A DNA stretch of 64,000 bases from Gymnopus androsaceus JB14 (GCA_009733575.1 ML769660.1:1-64000); one strand, 5' to 3'; shown: positions 10,657 through 22,997, counted from the first letter of the stretch. Notes: a model not told the origin generated them from the sequence alone. Translations and numbers: made by a program.

Positions 10657-11734
10657 ACCGTTCAAATGGAGAAGAGCTTTGATCAGACGCTAGATCTAGA
10701 GTGACTGATATCTGGCGCGCGAAGAATATTGTAAAGAGAATAATTTAATTATAACGCCACTCCAAGACTGAGCCCCGAGGTCGTAGAGTCGCGTGAGTGG
10801 TGGGTGTTGGCATTTACCAGAGCGTAGCCAAAATTGATATACCCTCCAAATCGGGAAGTTGGGCGCTAAACGCAAAAATCGTCGTTGGGTTGTTCACCAA
10901 TTCTGATGTACATAAAACAGTGTAGAATGTCATAGAGTGCTCATAGCCTAAAAAATTATGACCAGAAGGCTTGAGCTTGAGCCAACAACAGCACTGACAT
11001 TTTTGGAACTTGCAGATGTTACTGAAGGAGTAATGTCATTGGAAGGCACACAGATAGCATGAGAGGTCAGGTAGTAGTGCTAAAAAGCAAGCGATTTCTC
11101 GCAGCATTCTGCTCCCAATAGCTTCTCTCTGGCATATCCTAGCATTTCGAGGTGCACTGGTCTCTTTCCCTCGATCTAAAAAGCCCTTCGCTGCCCAATA
11201 TCGAGCTCTCGGAGTTTTTCAGGGTGTTGTCAGTGAAGAGTGTCGCGGTATGATCAGAAATTTTGCGGGAGAAAGGGCGGTGCAAGTGAGATGGTGCGAA
11301 TTTTGTGAACGTTGTGGGGTTAGTTGTTGACTGCTCGCTATACGATTAAATTTTTGTGTTTTAGCGGCCACCTTCCCGAATTGATAGGCGCGCGTTCTAC
11401 CACGGCAATGGTTATCAAGTCTCCGTCCATAGGCACGTCATTACCCAGTCTTGTCAGGCAGGAGGCTGATACAGGAGTACAGACGAGAGGGAGAAAGATA
11501 ATAGCGACCACGAAGATGGTCCTGTAGATTTTCATGAGGTAAAATACGAGATCTGTTTCGTGTTAGATATAACGTCAATGCCAAATGAATGAAACGCACT
11601 CTAAGTGAATGCCAGAATTCGGTTAGACAGGCTCAAAGTGCGGATCATCGAAAGGAGGCTTGTGCTTACTGGACCAGGTTCAAGCGATTCAATGATTGCA
11701 AGATCTTCATTTACTGAGCCCCGGAGGCGGGTAA
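10657..11734. other. Mostly non-coding stretch upstream of the right inverted-repeat arm
   Basis: Contains one copy of the 22-bp GAGCCCCGAG/CTCAGTCTTGGAG motif at 10755-10782 and the small candidate secreted-peptide frame listed separately. No other supported feature. Confidence 0.4.
11338..11535 (-). CDS. Possible small secreted peptide
   Basis: A 65-codon minus-strand frame starts with a convincing signal-peptide-like N-terminus (MKIYRTIFVVAIIFLPLVC, cleavage likely after VSA). The rest has no recognisable motif and only two cysteines, and no introns or homologue could be identified. It may be a chance frame; transcript evidence would decide. Confidence 0.2.
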   Translation of the reverse strand: MKIYRTIFVVAIIFLPLVCTPVSASCLTRLGNDVPMDGDLITIAVVERAPINSGRWPLKHKNLIV

Positions 11735-12360
11735 GAAAGTAATAATCAGTGCGTAACGTGAAAAAAGAGGTCTGAGTGTAGGAAAGAAGACTAGAGGAGA
11801 TGCTTTCCTATCGTCTTCGAAGTTAAGTAAAGAGCAGAGATTGTAAACAGTCGAATTTCCTGCCTCCGCGAGCTTCTGCCACCTCACCGTCTCACAGCTC
11901 AGTTGGCATCTGCTCGGTTTGGCAGAAAATTTGGTGCTGTTGTGTAAGCCCCCACATTCTCTGGCGTGAGGTTGTACTATGCCTATAATCGAAAAAAGAA
12001 TATCGATAAGAGAGGTTGTATCGACCGCTGAGTCCGCTGCAATGCAGCTGTATCAATATGTTACGCTCCAGGACTGAGCCCCGAACACTGGTGCTGTACC
12101 GTTATAAGAAAAGCAATAAATAGAAAATTTATTGTGCGTGACACAAAGAAGTTGCGACGCTCCAGTACTAAGACCCGAGCGTCGTCATGATCGTGGAGGA
12201 AAGAGAACTGTAGCAGGCGCCAAATTGGATTATTCAGCACATCCCCAGGACGAGCTTTGTCATCATCTAGAGCGCTTAACTTCTTCTTCCAAACTACTTA
12301 CTCAGTGCGCTCGGGACCTAGTTCTGGAGCAGCGCAGCAGCGGTCTTATAAATAACGAAC
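11735..12360 (-). repeat. Right arm of the long inverted-repeat pair
   Basis: Reverse complement of about 3985-4822 without the internal tandem duplication. Homology fades on the inner side near 11715 (CTCAGACCTCTTTTTTCACG against CTCAGACCTCCTTTTTCACG) and on the outer side just after CGTTATTTATAAGACCGC near 12340-12355. Confidence 0.8.
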
Positions 12361-12490
12361 TTTCTCTGGCTCAGTCCTTGTGAGCCTATCCCAAAAACCA
12401 CTGACAATTACTCAGCGCGCTTGGGGCCTAGTTCAATACGCTTTCAATGTTCATCCTTTAAGCTGCTGGTACTCGATCACTCAAGATCTA

Positions 12491-13404
12491 CACGGCTGCA
12501 CCGAAATTTGGTGATTTTGTAAGAATGTGAAACGTAGATTCTGTGAGATCGCAAATCCTAAGAATCTAGGATAATTTACTCAAAATTTTCAAGAATCACA
12601 AAGTTTTGCATTTTTTCAAGAGCCATCATGACTAAGCTCTCCAACTTTCAAGAATCTCGTTGATGCACTCTTCAGAAATTATCAAATTCGCATTCTTCAA
12701 GATCTTTACCTTCGTAAACCGCAGTATTTCGCGTGCAAGGCTGAGCAAGCCACTGAGAGTCACATGAAACTGCCCAGCTGATTATAAAAGGTTCAAAAGG
12801 AAAGAAAATTTTTTCGCTTCTTTGTTCCTCTCCACCTTCAAACCCAACTTCAGTCTTCAGATTCAAGTCTCAAAGTCCATTTCCGCTCAATGCTTCAAGG
12901 TTTGACAAGACAACGTTCACTATACAATGCAACATCGTTAGTTCAAGCAGTCAAAGTACCCAATGTACTCAACATTTATTGCCATCGCTGTTGCCGTTGT
13001 CGCCGTCAAAATTTTCCTCAAATTTGTTGCTGCTCTGTTACGCCCTTGATAGTCATAATTTTTTGTATTGTACAGTTTGTATGTATGTAGTTTGCGAGCA
13101 AACACAAAATTATTTTCCTTTCAAAATTTTTTTTTCCAACGGTCTGAAATGAGGAGGAACGGGAGCGGAATACAAAGTGAAACGGAAGCGTGCTGGGCTT
13201 TTGCTGCGGGCAATGCGTGATGAGATATTTACAAGAGGATATAATAAATTCTTAGGATTTGTGGAAAAACTTCTTCGGATTGATGACTTTTGTGAAATCT
13301 TGAGAGCACGGGCGCTCCTCTATCTTCGGAATCTCTTATTGAATGCCACTCGATTCTTAAGATCCAAAATCCCCAAGAATATCTTGGGTTTCCGTGCAGC
13401 CGTG
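12491..13404. mobile_element. TA-flanked inverted-repeat DNA element (MITE-like)
   Basis: The ends are CACGGCTGCACCGAAA at 12491-12506 and its inverted complement TTTCCGTGCAGCCGTG at 13389-13404 (15 of 16 matches), each directly bordered by TA (12489-12490 and 13405-13406), the target duplication expected of Tc1/mariner-pogo type elements. The flanking match extends a little further (TCTACACGG...). The interior is about 0.9 kb, AT-rich, and encodes no transposase that I can see, so it would be non-autonomous. Confidence 0.75.
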
Positions 13405-13408
13405 TAGA

Positions 13409-14699
13409 TGGAACGGTTTGGGCAAAGATCAGATGTTTAGCCACCCGTTGTAGACTTATTCTGATTAGGAAATTTTAGTGGCCGGCCATACATGATACTG
13501 TAAATACGCTCTAACTAATACGAAGTCAAAAGTGGTTCCTGTCACTGAGCAATGAAATTCATCTGAGTTTCCAAGCGTCTAGCTTGCTTAGACCCTGCAA
13601 CCAGTCAGCAACAGGGCAGTAACTGGCGGTAACTGGGTACCGCGTGTTGATGGCGGAATAAAACAAAGATTTCGATCGGGAAAGAACACAGCTTACAAGA
13701 CCTTTTACACGCGGAAAAGACCATGTTTTCCCAGCGGAAAAGACCATTAATTTCGTTTCCTTTTTCGAAAGGAATCGTGGCAATTTACCCAGCGAAATTG
13801 ACCTTTTTTTCCCAGTGGAATGCTGATTAGGTTTCACAGAGTTTTTCGGCCGGGATTATATACGGAAAAGATACTTTTTTTCTTAATATTTTTCGGGCGG
13901 GATTTGTATTCTTTTTCGGTGGGAATCTGTGGTGGAAAACTTTATTATTTACAAACTATTTTCCTGAAATAATTCCGGCCTCCATTTATTCAATCCCGCG
14001 GAGTGTTTGGGTTTGGAGGAAAGTCGTCTATGAGTGGGTTATGGAGTAGAGAAAGGCGATGGAAGTTGAGAAAAATGCGGTCCTACTGTTAGCAACACGA
14101 CGTTGATATGCAGAAGTCGCGTTCGTAGAGAGGCTAGAAACTAAGAAGAACTGGTAAGTAAGAAAAGTGGGTAATTAAGACTAAATGCACCTTGTCAATC
14201 TAATAAACAATTCCGAAACCAGCAAAGTAATTCATGGTCCGTAGTCCGAGATCGTTTTGAGCTCTTCAACGACAATGTGCAACAAGCTTCGTCACCACCA
14301 TTGTATTTTGTTACGTCGAAGAACAGTGCAGTAGACGGACGATCGATATTGAAGTGAGTTTGGCTTGTCAAAGTGATTCGTGAAGATGATATGAAGTACG
14401 CGTTAGCGCTCATTTTAGCGCCCATTCCCTTTCTCCGTGAATTCTCATCTTAAAACGGCTACGTATAAGATCATAGACCGCTACATTATCTCTGAATCAG
14501 AATTAAGAATACAGCAGCATTGATAATCTTTTAGAATTGATTAATGGAAAGACGAAGTATTTCCATTCCGAATTACACATTTTCTGCTGAACTGACGAGT
14601 TCTTATTAGTTTTCAGTCTTTACGAACATGACTTGATCAAGTTCACGACCATAAATTCAACTTCTATCATCTCACTCAGCTACCTTCCTCTACTCTGCG
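13409..14699. other. AT-rich intergenic stretch
   Basis: Several near-repeats of GCGGAAAAGACC/AGCGAAATTGACC occur at about 13715-13810, but nothing coding can be supported. Confidence 0.4.
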
Positions 14700-16640
14700 A
14701 TGGACTGGAAAGAGGGTAACAGCAAGATGGCGGAGAACCTGGAAGAGGAAGAAGTTAGCTTGAGCTGCGAATATACAGGCCGTGGTGGTCTCCGATTGCA
14801 AACACCTGAACGCTCACTCGAATAAGCCATCGCCAACAGCGCTAGTGCCCGCTCGAGGTCAGGTACCTACGTGTATTTAGGAGCAGAACCGAGGGTTCCG
14901 GTGCAGAAGGGTACTTAGTAGGGACCTGATGTAGTCTGACTGCTACTGGTGAGTCTTTTCGCTTTATTTTTACTTTGCCATTTGCCGGAACCGCCGCTTG
15001 AGCATTGGCCAAGATTTTGTGGGTTCAAGTTCCCGAGAGAGAGCGAGAAAGAGCCATATGTCTTGGTCTTTTCTATGAAACGATGGATGGACACCTGCTA
15101 ACTAGCTCTTTTTCCTCTTCCCTCTACCTCTTCCCCTCCGCTCTTCCCTCAACCTATCGGCTCCCATTCCTTCGGCTCTCTCCTACTAACAGCCCCATAC
15201 TGCTAACAAAAAAATCCGCTTCCACGCAAGAAAGGACAACTCTCCACAGCGGAAAAAACGAACGCGAGGCTGAGAAAGTGGGTTACATCTTGTCTGATTC
15301 CATTCTTTATCCGTGGTTTGGTTATCGGAGATATTTGAAGCGTTGATCATTTGAGGCATTGAAAGAGGGTCTGGTTGGTTGGTTGGAGCGGTTCTTAGTT
15401 AACCTACTGTCGGTTGTCGAAGAGCTGATGTCTGGCTTTGGCTTAATAGAACTCCAAGGATCCGGCGCCTTTTGTTCTCTATTCCTACTACTCGTTTTAT
15501 TCATTCTTTATCCGGTATGTTTATCTTTGGCTCATTGCGTTCCGATTTCGCTTGTTGCTCATTGCTCATTATTACATTATACCCATACTACTTTCCTTTT
15601 CACAGACTAAACGTGACGCAGAACGAAGTTCTCAAAAAGGCTCAAGAGCAGGAGAAGATGCGGAAGGAGGAGGAAGAGCGGAGGAAATTGGTGAGAGGAA
15701 TGGCAACAAAGGAATGAACGAGAGAAGGGCAACGGGGAAGGAAAAGGAGGCTGAAGAGCGAACAACTACAGAGAATGCTAAAGCGGGCAAGAAGTAGGAT
15801 ACTAAGGAGGAGGCTGCTCCTGCAATAGCAGCAACGGAACATGTCGAGTCTCAGCGGTCGCAGCCTCAGTCTCCACGAAACCCATAGAATGCGAGTGTTT
15901 CAGCATTAACTGTAGAGAAGCTCCAGTTATCAACGGATCGGGTTCAGTTGATGAAAAGACGATGAGACCTCCGATATCTGCCCCTCCGTCGTATTCTGGA
16001 TCATCGATTGGCCGGACGCCTCGGCAGATGCAGATGCAGCGCCTTCGCAATCGTCTTTCCAAGCTCGAACTCCAAGCTCGATCTTCTTCGCCACACGCTC
16101 CCGTCCTACTCACCAGCAACCCTCACCCGCATGTACAAGGACAGGTGTCGCAGAGTTGTTGGAATGGGTGTGAGTGGTATGGATGTGGGTGTTGGATTAG
16201 TAGCCAGCGCTCGTGCTTCGGTGTCTATGACTAACATCATCACGTTTGTTACTTCGACTATGCCTCTGTCTACGAAGCTTACTGCTCCTGTTGGCGGTAC
16301 AGCCTTTCGGGTCGAATACGTCGAAGCCTGCAAACGTCAATGCCGGTGCCAGCGCCAGCGCGGTGGCTAGTCTTTCCAACTTCAACTCCAACACCAACAC
16401 TAACACCGGCCCTTCTGATTTGAACGACCAACTCACATGTCCACACACCCCATTGAAACAAAGTCCCGGTCTTAAAGATGTCACGTTGGATTCGTCGGCG
16501 TTGGCTGCGGGTGACGATGTGCTTGGTCTTTCCAGCGACCAAGGAGGTAGAAGAAGACTCGGGCCTGCGCCTGCTGGGTCTGTTGGGTAGCTTATGGGTG
16601 GAGGTCTCGTCGTCGGTGGATGGGGACCTCATCTGCCTAT
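14700..16640 (+). pseudogene. Decayed multi-exon gene with nonsense codons; single-pass membrane protein remnant
   Basis: Starts with ATG at 14700 (MDWKEGNSKMAENLEEEEVS) and stays protein-like past in-frame TAA and TAG TAG codons. An exon near 15359-15514 encodes one membrane helix (AFCSLFLLLVLFILYP); it splices with good signals (GTATGT...TTCACAG) to a highly charged exon beginning at 15606 (TKRDAERSSQKGSRAGEDAE). That exon meets TAG at 15795 but remains protein-like after it (DTKEEAAPAIAATEHVESQR) through another TAG and TGA. Further pieces (PPSYSGSSIGRTPRQMQMQR near 15970 and ASLSNFNSNTNTNTGPS near 16370) are in other frames. Degenerate copies recur at 34.1-34.6 kb. A reduced 92-residue product from ATG 15428 to 15797 could still be made. 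Family unknown. Confidence 0.45.
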
Positions 16641-18263
16641 ACATTCCGCATCCAATGCCGGTTTCAATTTCGATTAGTCCGGTTGGGGTAGGGACTGGAG
16701 GGGATTCGAAGTGCAGGAGTTGGAGTTGGTAGCGGTGCCATGGGTTGTGAGTGACTCGGGCCTGGACATGGACATGGGGTTGAGATGAGGCCTTGGGGTT
16801 CTCATGGTCATAACGTCAGTCCATTTGCACGGGGATTCGGCGCCCCTCGTCGACCTGGTGCTCTGACTGGGTCCTGAACCGTTGTACACTATGGCCGTTT
16901 TTGGAGTGATCTTTGTCGGGCCCAGGCAATTTTCACTTGCACTTTCAGCATTCAGCATTCCTTGAGCCTCTAGTATCCGACTCTTCTCGCCCCCTAATGA
17001 TCCGCGCGTCTCCTCCGACAGCACTCCTTTTCGACCAAGCTGATACTCTTCGCCCAAGCCTCCAGCCACAGATACCTCATAAATTTCCAGTCCCAGTCTC
17101 TTTATCTGGATCTCATCGCCCGGGATCTGTGCTAAGGCGTTCAAGGAGCACGGTATGTGCCCAAGCGTCGACCAAGATCATCATTGACGTCGAGCACGTT
17201 TATGCAGGAGCCGAAAGAGAGCGACGAGAACGATGACAATGAAAATTTGCATTTTTGGGACATGAATTCGAAGATCAGAGCTTTTTGGTTTGTTTTTTTT
17301 TCGCAGAGTCCTATCCCCAGCGTCCGAGTACCTAGGTTTGATTCGTTGAGGGTTGCGTCAGCTGTATGTATCTGTTGCGTTGGTTGAGATGCATTGTGTT
17401 TACTTGAGTTTGACGCCTTTTTGTTTAATTTCGCGCCATGTGCTTTGGTTTGTTCTCGATTTCATCCTTCCAGAAGTGCGGGTGGTATTCTAGCGATGTA
17501 CACTGATGACGACCTTCAACCTTACAAGCAATTGAGATTGGTTTTAGATGTGCTATTTAATAGGACTGTACTAGACACTCACTTACTGGAGTAAATGAGA
17601 TCGGTCTTCATTCTTGTTCGATGTCGATATTTGCCTCAGACTGGCAGAGAAGAAAAAGCGGGTTTCATTGGGCGCTAACATGGGCGCTAACACTGTTCAT
17701 CTTTCCCGGAGCAAGCTGCATGACCGATACACATCGAAGAGCCGATTAGAAGGATCCTGGGCCTTCATAACGCCTCATTTTTTCAATCGATGGTGAGTTC
17801 ACCGCAGGGACCTTCTCCCTATTCCCTTCTTCCGCTTTTTTCAGCCTTCCTACTGTCTGCCCTTTGCTTGCTTCCCTTTCGCCTCACCTCAACTTGACTC
17901 ACGTCGTGACATGCCACTTCTTCCTTGCAGATTGCCCTGTATTGTTGTTGTCGGTGGTTTGGGGTTTGCGGGGGTTTCTTTTGCGTTGGGCTTTTCAGCC
18001 TTTGTTGGGTTGCTCTTCTGCTTTTCGCTTTCGATCTTTGGGACTTTATTCTTCACATTTGTGCGACTTTGGCTTTCAACTTTCTATGTTTGTCTTATGA
18101 AGTTTCTTTGACTGCTCTCGTTTTCACGCCCAGTTGATCGAGTACATTCGCTCCGTGCTTCCCGTGGGTGCGCCAATATTGATAATACAGCACTATATAA
18201 GATGAATACCGTTTGAAAATGTTTTCTTCTCCCCCCTATAAACTCTGCTGATTTCAACTCCCG
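16641..18263. other. Stretch without a supported gene
   Basis: A minus-strand open frame at 16674-17144 and a hydrophobic plus-strand frame at 17911-18111 (GLGFAGVSFALGFSAFVGLL), which follows a good acceptor (CTTCCTTGCAG), are visible. Neither joins to other exons convincingly. Confidence 0.4.
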
Positions 18264-21200
18264 ATGGCGAAAAAAGTTGCTCGCAAATTCTTCAGCCGTA
18301 ACAAAGACAAAGGTTATAATGCAACTCCTATCCGAAGTCAAGTTCCAACTCCCTGCTCCTGATGCCGGCCCTTCATTGCAGGTCCACGTAGACCCGAACA
18401 TAGCAGCTGGGAATCAGCCTAGGTCCACATCGGTGACAAACCCTCCCAAACATCAAATCATTGGAGCTGCTGTTTTGGACACTCTTGATACTGTTCTGAA
18501 AGTGTTGAAAGGGGTATCTGCACCACTTCCACCTTTGCAGGCTGCTTTGAGTGGAGTGTGTGAATGCATTGATATTTATAAGGTCTGGAATTTTATTTTA
18601 TTTTTTGTTTGGAATGTTGACTCCATCTTATGTACAGAATGTTTCTGGCAATACTGAACAACTCAAGACTTTGGCCAATGATTTAATCTCCCACATGAAT
18701 TTTCTCCAGCCATACCTGGATCCAGAAGGTTTTGGTGCAATTAACCAAGCTATTCAAGTTCTGATTAAGTAAGTAATCCATAATTGTTGGAATAATACTG
18801 GGTTTTTGAACTTTCTACAGAGATTTGAATAGCATCAGTCAGGATGTCAAAGAGCAACAGAAGATTGGATTTTTTAGACAAGCAGTTCAGGCTGGCCATA
18901 TTACTGAAATGATTCAAGAATTTGAAGGGAAAATTCAAGATGCATATCAAAAATGCAAGGTAACAGCTAGTCTCTCTATATATAAAATAATTACCCAGAA
19001 CTTATCAGAATCATAGATGGAAGTCCTGTTTGCTGTTGATAGAAATACTGCTGAAATTCTAAAGGTGAGGTTGCCAATACTAAGGAAAATCAATTGATTG
19101 CTATATTTTATAGGAAATTGCCTTGGGATGGTTGAATCACTCACCACAGGCATACTATGATGCAGACATAGGTGTCAAATTTTCCAGAAAGTTGTGCAGC
19201 CCTGGCACAAGGAAACAAATCCTTGCAGACATTCTGGAATGGGCAACTACTTCCAAACCTGACATTATGTCAGGTTATTGGATGTGTGGCATGGCCGGCA
19301 CAGGCAAAAGCACTATTGCAATGTCTTTTTCAAAGACACTTGAGGAAAAAGGTTTACTTGCTGGAACTTTCTTCTGCTCTCGACAGGTTCCAGAATGTAG
19401 GGATTATCGCTTAATCATACCTACCTTGGCATACCAGCTGGCAAGGTTCTCCCAAACATTTGCCATGTCACTTAGGGATGTCTTGACTGAAAATCCTGAT
19501 ATTCCTACAAGGAAGCCAGATAAACAAGTAAAAAGGCTCTTGATTGAGCCATGGAAGGCAGTCATTAAGTCTGGAAAAATGGGAGCACATACACCAGTTG
19601 TTATTATAGATGCTTTAGATGAGTGTGAGCATGTATTGCTAGCTCTTAATCCTCTCATATATGCAATCCAAGCAAGAGAAATGCCAGGATTGAAGTTCTT
19701 TTTGACTAGCCGTCCAGAACATGCAATTCAGCAACTGATGCACCCCAAAGTTCTAACACCTATTTCAACCTCCAAAATACAGGAATTTATTCTACACAAT
19801 GTGCAAGACAGTCTTGTGCAGCAGGATATATACACCTATGTTAAAGCTGAGCTGGAGAATATATATTCTTCAGAGGATCAGCTTAGAAAGACTCAAAATA
19901 CTTTCTGGGGCACTTTTCATTTATGCCTCAACTGTGGTCAAATTTGTGAAGGGTGTCAGAAGCATAACAAGACAAAAAGAAAGATTGGCCCATTCACTGA
20001 AGCATCATAACAATCCTGAGGATATGAAACAGCTTTATGTAGAAATTATGAATGATGCAATTCCAGCAGAACAGTTTTCTCCAGAGGAGATCAAAGAAGA
20101 TTGGACAATTATTTATACAATTATTTCTGCAGGAAGGCCCCTAACATGCAATGCTATAGCTGAGCTTCTTAAGATTGAAGTAGATGTTGTAACAGATCTG
20201 ATCCATAGATTACAAGCAGTTTGTTACATCTCAGATCATAATAGCTGTATTTTTACTTTTCATGCATCATTCCTTGATTTCATTACTACCTTCAAACAAG
20301 TTAAGGGTGTGAATTATAGTCCCACATTGCAGCATCTCAGATTGGCCTTGGCATGTTTCATTCTAATGGGACAATTGAGATTCAACATCTGCAGTCTCCC
20401 TTCATCATTCATATCAGATAAGGAAGTACTTGACTTGGACAAGAGGATTAAAGACAACATAGGAGAAACCCTACAATATTCTTGTCAATTTTGGGGTTAT
20501 CATTTCATCCAATGTGAAATCCAAGATAATATCTTAGGGAGACTGCAAGTGTTTTTGAAAGAAAAAGGAATATATTGGCTTGAAGCCATGAGTATAATGG
20601 ACCTATTGCCACAATGTGGAGAAGCTATGGATTCTGTGTGCAAAGTTTTGAACAATAAAAATATAAACTTTGGACAGACATTATCTTATACCAACCTCAA
20701 ATTAGAGGTAACACAGATACTGAAATACTTCCTAAATTTATTAATGCAGTTTTCAAGTGGGGAAGTGAGAGGAAGAACAACACATCTGTATCTTAGTGTT
20801 ATTCCTTTTTGGCCAAACAATTTGGGCTGTAAGCCTCAAGTGCGAAAGAGTTTGAGGATAGAAGCTAAAGCACAAAATAGGATGACTGACATAATATTGA
20901 AAGGAGATTCTAATTGGGTAAATTCTGTGGCCTTTTCACCAGATGGAACTAAAATTGTGTCTGCATCCCAGACACTGAGGATTTGGGATGCTACTGTTGG
21001 TACACAGATAGGTAATCCACTGGAAGGTCATGATGGTTCGATCTTTTCAGTGGCCTTTTCACCTGATGGACATAGCATAGTGTCTGGCTCTTCAGACAAT
21101 ACAATCAGGATCTGGGATGCAACTACTGGTGTGCAGATGTGTGATCCTCTGCAAGGTCATTACAATGGAGTTGATTCAGTGGCGTTTTCAATGGATGGAA

Positions 21201-22759
21201 ATAAGATTGTATCTGGCTCTGGGGACAAAACACTGAGGTTATGGGATGTCACTTCTGGTACACAGATAGGTAATCCACTAGAAGGTCATGATGGTTCTGT
21301 CTTTTCCATAGCCTTTTCACCTGATGGAAATATGATTGTGTCTGGCTCTTCAGATATGACACTGAGGATCTGGGATGCTACTACTGGTGCACAGATAGAC
21401 AATCCTTTGCAAGGTCATAATGATTATGTCCATTCAGTGGCCTTTTCACCTGATGGAAATAGGATTGTGTCTGGCTCTTCAGACAGGACACTGAGGATTT
21501 GGGATACCACTACTGGTGCACAGATAGGCAATCCTCTGCAAGGTCATGATGATGTGGTCTTTGCAGTGGCTTTTTCACCTGATGGAAATAAGATCGTGTC
21601 TGGGTCTGTGGATAAAACAGTGAGGATCTGGGATACTACTGTTGGTACTCTGATAGGTAGTCCTTTGCAAGGTCATGAGGATGAAGTCAATTCAGTGGCC
21701 TTTTCACCTGATGGGAATAGGATTGTGTCTTGCTCATCAGACAGGACACTGAGGATCTGGGATGCCACCACTGATGCACAAACAGGTGATCCTGTTCTGC
21801 AAGGTCATGAAAATGTTGTCTTTTCAGTTGCATTTTCAGCTGATGGAAAGAGGATTTTGTCTGGCTCTGGAGATACAACAGTGAGGATCTGGGATGCTAC
21901 TACTGGTGCCCAGATTGGTGATGCACTTGATGGTCATAGTGATAGGGTCACTTCAGTGGCCTTTTCATTAGATGGCACAAGGATTGTGTCCAGCTCAGCT
22001 GACTATACAATCAACATCTGGGATGTTACTACTGGTGTACAAATATGTAATCCTCTGCAAGTTCATGAGGATGAAGTCAATTCAGTGGCCTTTTCACCTG
22101 ATGGGAATAGGATTGTGTCTTGCTCATCAGACAGGACACTGAGGATCTATGATTCCACCACTGGTGCAAAGATAGGTGACCCTCTACAAGGTCATGATGA
22201 TGCTGTCTTTGCAGTGGCCTTTTCACCTGATGGAAATAGGATTGTGTCTGGCTCATCAGACCGGACAGTGAGGATCTGGGATGCCAGTACTGGTGCACAG
22301 ATAGGTGATCCTCTGCGAGGTCATGACAATGTTGTCTTTTCAGTTGCCTTTGCACATGATGGAAATAGGATTGTGTCTGGCTCTGCAGACACAACAGTGA
22401 GGATCTGGGATGCCACCACCAGTATACAGATGGGTGATACTCTGAAAGGCCACAATCATTGGGTCAATTCAGTGGCTTTTTCAGTGGATGGAACTAAGAT
22501 TGTGTCTGGCTCAGATGACAAGACAGTGAGGATTTGGGATGCTACTATGGGTGCCCAAATAGGTGATGCACTTGATGGTCATGATGACAGAGTTACTTCA
22601 GTAGCCTTTTCATTAGATGGATTAAGGATTGTGTCTGGCTCAGCTGATAATACAATCAGGATCTGGGATGTCACTACTGATTCACCAAAAAGGACCACAC
22701 TTGGAGGTCACCATAAATTGTTGCAAGGTATTGGTTCAATTTTTCCTCTTGAAGACTGA
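18264..22759 (+). CDS. NACHT-WD40 STAND protein (fungal NLR-like), one frame break
   Basis: Exons 18264/18319-18582, 18638-18768, 18821-18960, a short one near 19016-19062, then 19114 onward. Start uncertain: ATG 18264 gives a basic N-terminus needing a 40-nt intron; ATG 18319 is directly in frame. The N-terminal region is helical. The NACHT NTPase has Walker A GMAGTGKST (about 19297-19320), Walker B VVIIDALDECE (about 19590-19626) and a TSRPE sensor. Near 19890 the frame shifts by +1 (EDQLRK into LKILSGALFIYAS) with no normal-sized intron to account for it. After a winged-helix-like region there are 14 WD40 repeats of about 43 residues (SVAFSPDG.RIVSGS.D.T.RIWD). STAND proteins of this design act in fungal nonself recognition, with the repeats as sensor. 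The gene is clearly more AT-rich than its neighbours. Confidence 0.85.
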
Positions 22760-22997
22760 ATGCTGATATCTAATGTATGCTATAGCAAAAAATACCTGGA
22801 GTCTGTCAACAGATGGATGGATTATTTCTCCCAATTGTCCTCATGGTATAATTTGGATCCCTCCCCAATTCCGTAGACACTTATGGAGGCCTTGGAACAC
22901 ATGCATCATATCTCAGGCTGGATACACTAAATTATCATTTGAAGGTTGTGTATATGGGGAAGACTGGTTCCAATGCATTGAGGACTGACATTGAATA

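Noticed and set aside
15020..15045. GGGTTCAAGTTCCCG, resembling a tRNA T-arm
   Set aside because: No acceptor stem, D-arm or anticodon arm could be paired around it.
15642..16644. Several overlapping minus-strand frames
   Set aside because: They shadow the low-complexity charged sequence of the decayed plus-strand gene; no splice signals support them.
21687..22394. Minus-strand frames of 63 and 105 codons with repeated HDLAEDHLSVHQ-like text
   Set aside because: These are antisense readings of the repetitive WD40 array; their repetition reflects the real gene on the other strand.
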